From Astrobacterium formosum (GTDB taxonomy: Bacteria; Pseudomonadota; Alphaproteobacteria; Rhizobiales; Xanthobacteraceae), in the NCBI GenBank assembly GCA_030848545.1, contig JAVDCA010000002.1:62001-126000 (forward strand): a DNA stretch of 64,000 bases, in the 5' to 3' direction. Shown here piece after piece: positions 1 to 7,101 of the stretch. Both the position numbers and the translations under genes were made by a program. The number at the start of each line of letters is the position of its first letter. The first letter of the stretch is position 1. Below the pieces are notes generated by a model. That model worked only from the letters and a program-made list of their open reading frames with translations. It searched no databases and was not told the DNA's origin.

Positions 1-56
1 GCTGCGACGTCGCCGGACACCATGAACGCTACCTGTCCAGTCGAGGTCATGAATGA
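1..56 (+). CDS. C-terminal end of an unidentified upstream gene (partial)
   Basis: One frame is open from the left edge and stops with TGA at 54-56, so only about 17 residues are visible (ending SSRGHE). The stop overlaps the ATG of the next gene as ATGA at 53-56, the arrangement of translationally coupled operon genes, and this is the main reason to believe it is real. The fragment is too short to assign a family. The operon therefore begins outside the window. Confidence 0.35.
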   Translation, partial: CDVAGHHERYLSSRGHE

Positions 57-766
57 ACGCAGGTTTGCTGGCCGGCATCGGCATCACCCATCTGAGCGTC
101 TATGACGGCCCGCCCGGCCCCGACGGCGTCGTCGGCGGCTGCGCCCATGTGCATGCCATCACGGACGAGGCCTATTTCGTCGTCGCCGGCACCGGCGCGC
201 TGGAACTCCACGACACCACCCGGGGATTCCGCCGCGTCCCCCTCGCCGCCGGCAGCTACGTGCAGTTCACGCCCGGCACCCTGCATCGCGCCGTCAACCA
301 CGGTGGCCTTCAGGTGGTCTGCGTGATGAGCAATTCCGGACTCGCCGAACGCGGCGACGCTCGCATCTATTTCGGTGCCGAAGCCGACGCCGATCCGGCG
401 CTTTACGAACGCCTCAAGCGGCTGACGCAAAAGGGATATGACGGCGCGATCGAGCGCCGCGACCGCTCCGCGCAAGGCTATGCCGCCCTTCTGAAGCTGT
501 GGGACAGCGACCGCGAAGCCTATCGCGGGCGTCTGGCGGATTTCGTCGCCCTGCACGCCGCCGCCATGGCGAAGATCCGGCCGGACCTGGAAAAGATCGT
601 CCACGACGGTCCGGAGTCCTGGCTCGACGGCACCCGAGACCGGCTCGGTCGCCTGCCCGCCGCGGGGAGCCGGCCCCAAGCCGAGCGTGGCGAGGCCGAA
701 ACTGGCGACCCCGGGCTCGGCATGTGTGGGCTTCTGCGTCCGGTCCACATCGCCGGCAACGTGTGA
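53..766 (+). CDS. Cupin-domain protein
   Basis: A 237-residue soluble protein with a single cupin barrel in the first ~110 residues. Cupin motif 1 is visible as HVHAITDEAYFVVAG (two His and a Glu as likely metal ligands) and motif 2 as PGTLHRAVNHGG. The C-terminal ~110 residues are charged, mostly helical and not recognised. The start at 53 overlaps the upstream stop (ATGA), and the next gene starts 6 bp after the stop, so it is an internal operon member. Cupins in such operons are commonly isomerases, dioxygenases or small-acid binding proteins; the substrate cannot be told from sequence. Confidence 0.84.
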   Translation: MNAGLLAGIGITHLSVYDGPPGPDGVVGGCAHVHAITDEAYFVVAGTGALELHDTTRGFRRVPLAAGSYVQFTPGTLHRAVNHGGLQVVCVMSNSGLAERGDARIYFGAEADADPALYERLKRLTQKGYDGAIERRDRSAQGYAALLKLWDSDREAYRGRLADFVALHAAAMAKIRPDLEKIVHDGPESWLDGTRDRLGRLPAAGSRPQAERGEAETGDPGLGMCGLLRPVHIAGNV

Positions 767-772
767 TCCGCC

Positions 773-1726
773 ATGAAGGCCGTCACCATGAAGGCCGTTC
801 TGCCCTACGACGCTTCGCCGAGCATCCGCGCCATCATCGCGGCGGCTCCCACCGCGACCGTCGACATCGTCCGCCTCGACGAGGCGGACCGCGACGGCTT
901 GCTGGGCGAACTCGCCACCGCGGACGTCTTCCTGCATGTGCTCGCGCCGGTGACCGCCGACCTGATGCGGCGGGCGCCGAAGTTGCGCCTCGTGCAGAAA
1001 ATCGGCATCGGGGTCGACACCATCGATCTCGCTTTCGCCAAGCAGAGCGGCATTGCGGTGTGCAACATGCCGGGCACCAATACGGCCGCAGTCGCCGAAC
1101 TTGCGCTCGGCCTGATGCTCGCCTGCCTGCGCCGCATCGTGCCGATCTCCAACGACCTCACGGGCGGCGGATGGTCCGTTCGGCCGGAGCTTCTCGACGG
1201 CGCCGGCGAAATCGGCCAGCGCTGCGTCGGGCTGATCGGCTACGGCGCCGTGGCGCGACGCCTGGCCACCGCCGTGCGCGCCCTCGGGGCCCGCGTGATC
1301 GCCCACGACCCCATGGCGGGCGAGGCCGATGTCGAGATGGTCAGCCTCGACCGCCTCCTGGCCGAAGCCGACATCGTCTCTCTGCACGTGCCGTTGACGC
1401 CGCAGACCCGCGCGCTGCTCGACCGCGATCGCATCGCCCGCATGAAGCCAGGCACCGTCATCGTCAACACCGCCCGCGGCCCCTTGATCGACGAGGCGGC
1501 GCTGGTCGAAGCGCTGGCGAGCCGCCACATTGCCGCCGCCGGCCTCGACGTCCTCGCCGAGGAGCCACCGCGCGGTCCGAACCCGCTGCTCGCCTCGCCG
1601 CACGTGGTGGCGACGCCGCACATCGCCTGGATGACCGACGGTACATGGCGCCGCAGCATCGCGGTCATCGTGGAAAACTGCCGCCGTCTCGCCGCCGGCG
1701 AACCGCTGCTGCATCGTGTGGTGTGA
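773..1726 (+). CDS. D-2-hydroxyacid dehydrogenase (NAD(P)-dependent)
   Basis: A 317-residue cytosolic oxidoreductase that interconverts a 2-oxoacid and a D-2-hydroxyacid. The Rossmann motif GYGAVARRLA lies near residue 158. The family catalytic set is present: Arg in NTARGPLID, Glu in LAEEPP and His in TPHIAWMT. A second in-frame ATG at 788 has a better-spaced GAAGG and could be the true start, removing five residues. It sits 5 bp before the kinase gene. With the kinase and enolase paralog downstream, hydroxypyruvate or a related C3-C4 2-oxoacid is a reasonable substrate, but this is inference. Confidence 0.92.
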   Translation: MKAVTMKAVLPYDASPSIRAIIAAAPTATVDIVRLDEADRDGLLGELATADVFLHVLAPVTADLMRRAPKLRLVQKIGIGVDTIDLAFAKQSGIAVCNMPGTNTAAVAELALGLMLACLRRIVPISNDLTGGGWSVRPELLDGAGEIGQRCVGLIGYGAVARRLATAVRALGARVIAHDPMAGEADVEMVSLDRLLAEADIVSLHVPLTPQTRALLDRDRIARMKPGTVIVNTARGPLIDEAALVEALASRHIAAAGLDVLAEEPPRGPNPLLASPHVVATPHIAWMTDGTWRRSIAVIVENCRRLAAGEPLLHRVV

Positions 1727-1731
1727 CAAAC

Positions 1732-2799
1732 GTGCCCGACGTCGTGACATCGACCGAACCCCAAGAGACCGGGCCCGAAGGCGCCATCCCGGCCGCGATT
1801 CTCGCCGTGCTGCGTCGCGCCGGCTTCGTTGCCGCCGACATCGAGCCGTGCTTCGTGGCGCTCACCGGCGGCGTCGCCTCGGACATCTGGAAAGTGGAAG
1901 CGGGCGGCACGCCCATCGTGGTCAAGCGCGCGCTGTCCAAGCTGCGCGTCGCCGCCGAGTGGCTGGCGCCGGTCGAGCGCAATGCCGCCGAGGCGGACTG
2001 GTTCCGGGTGGTCGGAACAATCGTCCCCGAGGCGGTTCCCAAAATCCTCTTCCACGATGCGCCGTCGGGCCTGTTCGCCATGCCGTACTTCCCGCCGCAG
2101 CGCTATCCGGTGTGGAAAGCCCAGCTCCGCGACGGCGCCGTCGACCAGCATTTCGCGGCCCGGGTCGGTGCAACGCTCGGGCGCATCCATGCCGCCACTA
2201 TGGATAGCGCCCCGCTCGCCGAGCGCTTCGCCAATGACGAGACTTTCCACGCCATCCGGCTCGAACCCTATCTGGAAGCGACTGCCCGCCGCCACACGAC
2301 CCTCGCCGATCGCCTGATGGAGCTGTCGCGGGCGACCCTCGCCTGCCGGCAGGCGCTGGTGCACGGCGATGTCAGTCCGAAGAACATCCTGGCGGGTCCG
2401 GCCGGCCCGGTCCTGCTCGATGCCGAATGCGCCTGGTACGGCGATCCGGCCTTCGACCTCGCCTTCTGTCTCAACCACCTGCTGTTGAAGTGCGTGTGGA
2501 ACCGGGCGGCAGCGCCCCGCTTCCTGGCAGCCTATGACGTTCTACGCGAAGCCTATTTCGGCGAGATTCCATCGGCCGTCGCCGCCGGTATCGAGGCCCG
2601 CACGGCGCGCCTCCTGCCCGCACTGTTCCTGGCCCGCATCGATGGAAAGTCGCCGGTCGAATACATCACCACCGACGCCGACCGCGATCTCGTTCGCTCG
2701 GCGGCAATTCCCCTCATCCTGGCGCCGGCCGCACAGCTTTCGGCCATCCGCAACTCGTGGGCGTCGACCCTTCAAAACGATGGACAAGGACTCACATGA
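1732..2799 (+). CDS. Phosphotransferase family small-molecule kinase
   Basis: A 355-residue protein of the aminoglycoside-phosphotransferase/choline-kinase fold. The Brenner motif HGDVSPKN supplies the catalytic Asp and Asn, followed by LLDAE with the Mg-binding Asp. An N-lobe glycine-rich segment (LTGGVASDIWKV) and a Lys (IVVKRAL) are consistent with ATP binding. Translation most likely starts at GTG 1732, five bases after the dehydrogenase stop; the frame is open further upstream but that part lies over the dehydrogenase gene. The stop overlaps the enolase-like start as ATGA, so the two products are probably made together. A role in phosphorylating a hydroxyacid for the enolase paralog is inferred. 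Confidence 0.87.
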   Translation: MPDVVTSTEPQETGPEGAIPAAILAVLRRAGFVAADIEPCFVALTGGVASDIWKVEAGGTPIVVKRALSKLRVAAEWLAPVERNAAEADWFRVVGTIVPEAVPKILFHDAPSGLFAMPYFPPQRYPVWKAQLRDGAVDQHFAARVGATLGRIHAATMDSAPLAERFANDETFHAIRLEPYLEATARRHTTLADRLMELSRATLACRQALVHGDVSPKNILAGPAGPVLLDAECAWYGDPAFDLAFCLNHLLLKCVWNRAAAPRFLAAYDVLREAYFGEIPSAVAAGIEARTARLLPALFLARIDGKSPVEYITTDADRDLVRSAAIPLILAPAAQLSAIRNSWASTLQNDGQGLT

Positions 2800-4109
2800 G
2801 CACAATCGCCCGCGTGCGCGGACGGCGGGTCTGGGATTCCCGTGCCCGCCCGACCGTCGAGGCCGAGATCGTGCTCGACACCGGAGCCATCGGGCGCGCC
2901 ATCGCGCCGGCCGGCGCCTCCACGGGCTCCGGCGAAGCCGTTGACCTGCGCGACGGCGGCACGCGGCTCGGCGGCCACGACGTCACCCATGCGGTCCATC
3001 ACGTCACCACCGAGATCGACGCGGCGTTGCGCGGGATGGATATCCGCGACCAGGCCGCCATCGACCGCCGGCTGATCGAGCTCGACGGCACGCCGCAGAA
3101 ATCACGGCTCGGCGGCAATGCCTTGACCGCGGTCTCCATGGCGGCGCTCCATGCCGCAGCGGCGGCCGCCCGCGTGCCGCTCTATGTTCACCTGGCGCGC
3201 GGACGCAAGCTGCGCATTCCGCTGCCCGAGATCCAAATCCTCGGCGGCGGCGCCCATGCGGACCGTCGCGTCGACATCCAGGATTTCCTCGTCACCTGCC
3301 CGTCGGCATCGAGCTTCGCCGAGGCGATGGAGCGCACCGGCGAGGTATATCTCGCGGCCGGGCGCCTCATGCGCGAGCGCGGCCACGCCTACGGCATCGC
3401 CGACGAGGGCGGCTGGTGGCCGGCCTTCGACACCAATGAGGAGGCGCTCGACCTGCTGATGCGGGCGATCGAGTCCGCCGGTTATACGCCGGGCCAGGAG
3501 GTGCATATCGCCCTCGACATCGCGGCTTCCGAATTCGGCCGCGACGGCCGCTACAAGCTCGGCCTCGAAGGCCGCGAGCTCGACCGCGACGGCATGGCGG
3601 AACTCCTGATGGGGTGGATCGAGCGCTACCCGATCCTGTCGGTGGAAGACCCGTTCGCCGAGGACGATCCGGATGGTTTTTGCCGCTTCACGGCGGCGGT
3701 GGGCGGCCGCGTGCAGGTGATCGGCGACGACTTTCTGGTCACCAATGCGGCGCGCATCGCCAAGGCGGCGGCCTCCCGTCTCGCAAACTGCGTGCTCATC
3801 AAGCCCAACCAGGCCGGCACCATCACGGAAACGCTGGCGGCGCTGGAGGCGGCTCGCACGGCCGGCTTCGCCGCCATCGTGTCGGCGCGCTCGGGCGAGA
3901 CCGAGGACACCACCATCGTGGACCTCGCGGTCGGCTGGAATGCCGGCCAGATCAAGGTCGGCTCCATCGCCCGCGGCGAGCGCACCGCCAAATGGAACGC
4001 ACTCATCCGGCTCGAAGAGACATTGGCCGGAGAGGCCACGTTCGCCGGCTGGAGCGCTCTGCCCGGCTCGCCGGCCCCCGCCGGTGCGCCGGAAAGCCAA
4101 GCGACGTGA
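2796..4109 (+). CDS. Enolase-family protein, probable divergent paralog of phosphopyruvate hydratase
   Basis: A 437-residue protein of full enolase length. Metal ligands are readable as Asp in ALDIAASEF, Glu in SVEDPFAEDD and Asp in IGDDFLVTN. The catalytic Lys (LIKPNQAG), the second active-site Lys (QIKVGSIARGER), the general-acid Glu (DEGGWWP) and the Arg-Ser of the phosphate site (RSGETEDT) are kept. Compared with yeast enolase as I remember it, the His before RSGETED is Ala (VSARSG), the Glu after GGxHA..(x)..IQ is Asp (DIQDF), and the PSGAST loop reads PAGAST. These changes, and linkage to a kinase and a dehydrogenase, suggest a substrate related to but different from 2-phosphoglycerate. 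Starts at ATG 2796, overlapping the kinase stop. Confidence 0.93.
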   Translation: MSTIARVRGRRVWDSRARPTVEAEIVLDTGAIGRAIAPAGASTGSGEAVDLRDGGTRLGGHDVTHAVHHVTTEIDAALRGMDIRDQAAIDRRLIELDGTPQKSRLGGNALTAVSMAALHAAAAAARVPLYVHLARGRKLRIPLPEIQILGGGAHADRRVDIQDFLVTCPSASSFAEAMERTGEVYLAAGRLMRERGHAYGIADEGGWWPAFDTNEEALDLLMRAIESAGYTPGQEVHIALDIAASEFGRDGRYKLGLEGRELDRDGMAELLMGWIERYPILSVEDPFAEDDPDGFCRFTAAVGGRVQVIGDDFLVTNAARIAKAAASRLANCVLIKPNQAGTITETLAALEAARTAGFAAIVSARSGETEDTTIVDLAVGWNAGQIKVGSIARGERTAKWNALIRLEETLAGEATFAGWSALPGSPAPAGAPESQAT

Positions 4110-4129
4110 TGTCGTCTGGCGTCGCGGTC

Positions 4130-4168
4130 GTCATTCCGGGGCGCGCACCAGCGCGAACCCGAAATGAT
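4130..4168. repeat. Short imperfect palindrome (REP-like) between enolase-like and FAH genes
   Basis: The 100-bp gap holds TCATTCCGGGG and, after about 14 bases, aACCCGAAATGA, an imperfect inverted repeat. Very similar sequences beginning GTCATTCCGGGGCGC are scattered in intergenic regions of Bradyrhizobium-like genomes. It lies inside an operon, so it may form a hairpin that tunes mRNA levels downstream. Confidence 0.4.
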
Positions 4169-4209
4169 GGCAGGGAATATCGATGGACCATCATTCAAGG
4201 TGACAAATC

Positions 4210-4995
4210 ATGCGCATCGTCCGCTACGCTGATGGAACGATAAAGTATGGAATACTCGACAAAGACGGCACCATCCGGCCGCTGGTCGGGACGCCCTTCG
4301 AAAGCCTCGAGACGACGGGACCGTCGACGCATCTCGACAAGGTGCGCCTGCTTTCGCCCGTCGCACCGCGCAATCTCTACGGTGTCGGACTGAACTACGT
4401 GAAGCATGCCCAGGAGGTGAAGCAGCCGCTACCGGCCGTGCCGATGCTGTTCATGAAGCCGACCTCGGCGGTGATCGGCCCGGAGGCGCCGATCCTCTAT
4501 CCGTCCACGAAAGCGGAGAAGAACGTGCACTTCGAAGCCGAAGTCGCGGTGGTGATCGGCAAGACGGCGCGGCGCACCGGCGAGGCCAGGGCGCTCGACC
4601 ACGTGCTCGGCTACACCTGCGGCAACGACGTCAGCGAGCGGGTAATCCAGGCCGCCGAGATGAAACAGGGCTGCCTCCTGATCGGCAAGGCCTATGACAG
4701 CTTCAACCCGCTCGGCCCGGCGATCGAGACCGATCTCGATCCCGGCAACATCACCATCCTGGGCCGCGTCAACGGTGAGGCGCGCCAGAACTCCAACACC
4801 AACGACCTCGTCTATTCGATCCGCCGGCTCGTCGCCTATCTGAGCGACGCCTTCACGCTCCTGCCCGGCGACGTCATCATGACCGGTACGCCGTCGGGCG
4901 TCGGCCCGATCGTGCCCGGCGACGTGGTCGAGATCGAAATCCCGCAGGTCGGCATCTTGCGCAATCCGGTCATCGACGACGCTACGTCGCGCTAG
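4210..4995 (+). CDS. Fumarylacetoacetate hydrolase (FAH) family enzyme
   Basis: A 261-residue protein with the small FAH-family domain organisation: an N-terminal cap of about 60 residues, then the FAH fold. Metal-binding acidic residues are visible in VHFEAEVAVVIG (two Glu) and GNDVSER (Asp), and the C-terminal signature reads MTGTPSGVGP. Members hydrolyse or decarboxylate 2,4-dioxo compounds or isomerise hydroxymuconate-type acids (2-hydroxyhepta-2,4-dienedioate isomerase, oxaloacetate decarboxylase or acylpyruvase types); sequence alone does not separate them. It is 100 bp downstream of the enolase-like gene and co-directional, so it is probably part of the same catabolic operon. Confidence 0.9.
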   Translation: MRIVRYADGTIKYGILDKDGTIRPLVGTPFESLETTGPSTHLDKVRLLSPVAPRNLYGVGLNYVKHAQEVKQPLPAVPMLFMKPTSAVIGPEAPILYPSTKAEKNVHFEAEVAVVIGKTARRTGEARALDHVLGYTCGNDVSERVIQAAEMKQGCLLIGKAYDSFNPLGPAIETDLDPGNITILGRVNGEARQNSNTNDLVYSIRRLVAYLSDAFTLLPGDVIMTGTPSGVGPIVPGDVVEIEIPQVGILRNPVIDDATSR

Positions 4996-5104
4996 ACAGC
5001 GAGGCCGCACCGAATACGCGACCGGCGGAGGGACGCACACCCGCCGGGCGGTTTCTTGCCCCCATGAACCGTGATCTAAGTGCCGGCAAACAGGGGTGAA
5101 TCAT

Positions 5105-5926
5105 ATGAAACCGCTACGCGAGCTCGATGCCGAAAGCTGCGCCGGCATCGACATCGTCATGACCGACATCGACGACACGCTGACCAGCGACGGCCACCTC
5201 GAAGCCGCCGCCTACACGGCGATCGAGCGCATGTCGGCCGCCGGCATCCGGGTCGTGCCAGTGACGGGCCGCCCGGCAGGCTGGTGCGACATGATCGCGC
5301 GATTCTGGCCGGTGGCCGCCGTGGTCGGGGAGAACGGCGCGTTCTACTATCGCTACGACCACGGCAAGCGGCGGATGACGCGCGTCTACGCCCTGCCGGA
5401 CGCCGAGTTCGAAGCCAATCGCGAAAAGCTCAAGCGGCTCGCCGCCACCATTCTGGCCGCCGTTCCGGGCTGTGCGCTGGCGTCAGACCAGTATTTCCGC
5501 ATCGCCGACATCGCCATCGACTTCTGCGAGGACGTGCCACCGCTGCCGCCGGAGAGCATCGACCGCATCCTGGAATTGTTCAATGAGGTCGGCGCCACCG
5601 CCAAGGTTTCCTCCATCCACGTCAATGGTTGGTTCGGCACCTACGACAAGCTGCAGATGAGCCGCCGCCTGCTCGACGAGGTCTTCGGCCTCACCGCCGC
5701 GGATGCGGCCAGGCGCGTCCTGTTCGCTGGCGACTCCCCCAACGACGAGCCGATGTTCGCCGCAATTCCACTTTCGGTCGGCGTCGCGAACATACTCGAG
5801 TACAGGGCAAGGGTTCGGCACTTCCCGTCATACGTGACGCAAGGTCGTTCCGGGACGGGCTTTGTCGAACTGGCTGATCATTTGTTGGCGAAACGCCGGA
5901 ATTCCGGCCGAGAAAAAGCTACATGA
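5105..5926 (+). CDS. HAD-superfamily phosphatase (type IIB, Cof/phosphomannomutase-like)
   Basis: A 273-residue cytosolic hydrolase. Motif I is DIDDTLTSDG (nucleophile Asp and +2 Asp), motif II the Thr of VTGRPAG, and motif IV FAGDSPNDEPMF, which with the inserted mid-protein cap places it in the IIB (Cof-like) group. ATG 5105 is preferred because AGGGGTG lies about 8 bases upstream; an in-frame GTG at 5096 is possible. A sugar-phosphate or phospho-acid phosphatase role is typical. In an operon that also encodes a kinase, it could remove phosphate late in the pathway or salvage dead-end phosphates. Confidence 0.87.
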   Translation: MKPLRELDAESCAGIDIVMTDIDDTLTSDGHLEAAAYTAIERMSAAGIRVVPVTGRPAGWCDMIARFWPVAAVVGENGAFYYRYDHGKRRMTRVYALPDAEFEANREKLKRLAATILAAVPGCALASDQYFRIADIAIDFCEDVPPLPPESIDRILELFNEVGATAKVSSIHVNGWFGTYDKLQMSRRLLDEVFGLTAADAARRVLFAGDSPNDEPMFAAIPLSVGVANILEYRARVRHFPSYVTQGRSGTGFVELADHLLAKRRNSGREKAT

Positions 5927-6244
5927 TCCGTGTCCGTCACGCGATTTTTGTCGGGAGGTGGACGACCGTCTTCACCGCCGACACTGGCTTTGCAAAAGAC
6001 GCTCGCAAGAACCGCGGCCAACTCGACGACCGTTATTGCGGCGACAACCGCGCCTTCATCCGATTCCGGTCATCTGACGCCGCTGCTACTCTTCCCTGAC
6101 CACGTCTCAAGCCATCGGGTCGCGCTCGATACTGCGCTCAGCCTCCTGTACTGGGACCAGGTCGCGGTGGTGCTCGCCGTCATCTTCGCGGCCGTGATCG
6201 CGGCTGAGCTCATCGTCACGTCGATCCGCCGCCGGGTGCTGTGA
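5923..6244 (+). pseudogene. Probable scar of a phosphonate-type ABC transporter (phnD/phnE-like remnants)
   Basis: The last ~45 codons of a frame ending at 6244 (from about 6110) read like the C-terminus of a PhnE-type permease: YWDQVAVVLAVIFAAVIAAE, a single transmembrane helix, then a basic tail SIRRRVL. Nothing of the other permease helices is present. A second frame, 5923-6099, starts in an ATGA overlap with the phosphatase stop and contains AKDARKNRGQLDDRYC, weakly reminiscent of a segment in PhnD-like binding proteins. The simplest reading is a deletion that fused two transporter genes and left unusable pieces. The permease resemblance is moderate, the PhnD one weak; a genuine small membrane protein (104 residues from 5930) is the alternative. 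Confidence 0.42.
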
Positions 6245-6257
6245 CGGCGCGACGCCA

Positions 6258-7049
6258 TTAGTTGGCGCGCGGCGGCGACATGATGGCTCGCCCGCTCATG
6301 CCGGGCATGAGCCCCTGCGGGTTGCCGGTGAGCTCGCCGATGATCTTGACGGACTGGCTGACCGGATCGACACGCCCGCCGAGGCGCTCGATGCGGGCCG
6401 GATAGGTCCGGCCGGTCTCGTCCATATGGACCTCGAAGGTGGTGCCCGGCAGGAGCCAGCCGAGCCAGCGCGACGGCGCGATCAGCTCGATCTCCAGCGC
6501 CTGATCGTCGAGGATCTCGAGCAGCGGCTGGGCCGGCGCCGCGTACTGGAATTCGCGCGCCTTCTGGTCGACGGTGACGCCGGCGAACGGCGCCGCGATG
6601 GTGCACTTGGAGGCGGTCGCTTCGGCACCGGACACTTCCGCCTTCGCCTTCTGGACCTCGGCGGCGGAGATTTCGAGCTCCAGCTGGCCGATGGACTTCA
6701 GCTGGCTCAGCCGCGCATTGATCGCGTAGGTCTTTTCCGTCTGCAACAGTGCGGCGCGTGCGCGCGCCAGCGCGGCGCGCTGGATGGCGCAATCGAACTG
6801 CACCAGGATGTCGCCCTTGTTGAACCGCTCGCCGACCCGCGTCGCGATACGGTCGATGCGGGCGGCGATCTCGCTCGACAGGGTGGTGAACTGGCGCGCC
6901 GTCAGCTGGGCACGGATTTCCGGCGCGACGCCCTCGGCGGCGAGTGGGTCGGGCGATTGCGCTCCGGCCGGCACGGCAACGAGAAGGCCGGCGAGCAGCG
7001 CCGCGCTGCGACCGAGCCATTTTCGTCCGCCCGTGCGGCGATCCTCCAC
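6258..7049 (-). CDS. Periplasmic adaptor (HlyD/RND membrane-fusion type), short
   Basis: A 263-residue exported protein. From GTG 7049, with GAGGGAG just upstream, it begins with basic residues and a hydrophobic signal ending VPAGAQ. A biotinyl-lipoyl half-motif, a helical hairpin rich in Ala, Glu and Lys (about residues 80-135), the second lipoyl half (CTIAAPFAGVTVD) and a beta-barrel region follow in the usual adaptor order. It is short because the hairpin is short and there is no membrane-proximal domain. It lies 52 bp downstream of a TolC-like gene on the same strand. No inner-membrane pump is next to the pair, so its partner is elsewhere; the M50/HlyD proteins at 24-28 kb are candidates. 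Confidence 0.85.
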   Translation of the reverse strand: MEDRRTGGRKWLGRSAALLAGLLVAVPAGAQSPDPLAAEGVAPEIRAQLTARQFTTLSSEIAARIDRIATRVGERFNKGDILVQFDCAIQRAALARARAALLQTEKTYAINARLSQLKSIGQLELEISAAEVQKAKAEVSGAEATASKCTIAAPFAGVTVDQKAREFQYAAPAQPLLEILDDQALEIELIAPSRWLGWLLPGTTFEVHMDETGRTYPARIERLGGRVDPVSQSVKIIGELTGNPQGLMPGMSGRAIMSPPRAN

Positions 7050-7101
7050 GCGAACAACTCCCTCACCGTGCCCGTCGCAAGGGACCGGTCGCCCGAATGC
7101 G

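Noticed and set aside
499-1731. Long upstream extension of the kinase frame
   Set aside because: It covers the dehydrogenase gene in a different frame and is Arg/Pro-rich shadow sequence; GTG 1732 gives family length.
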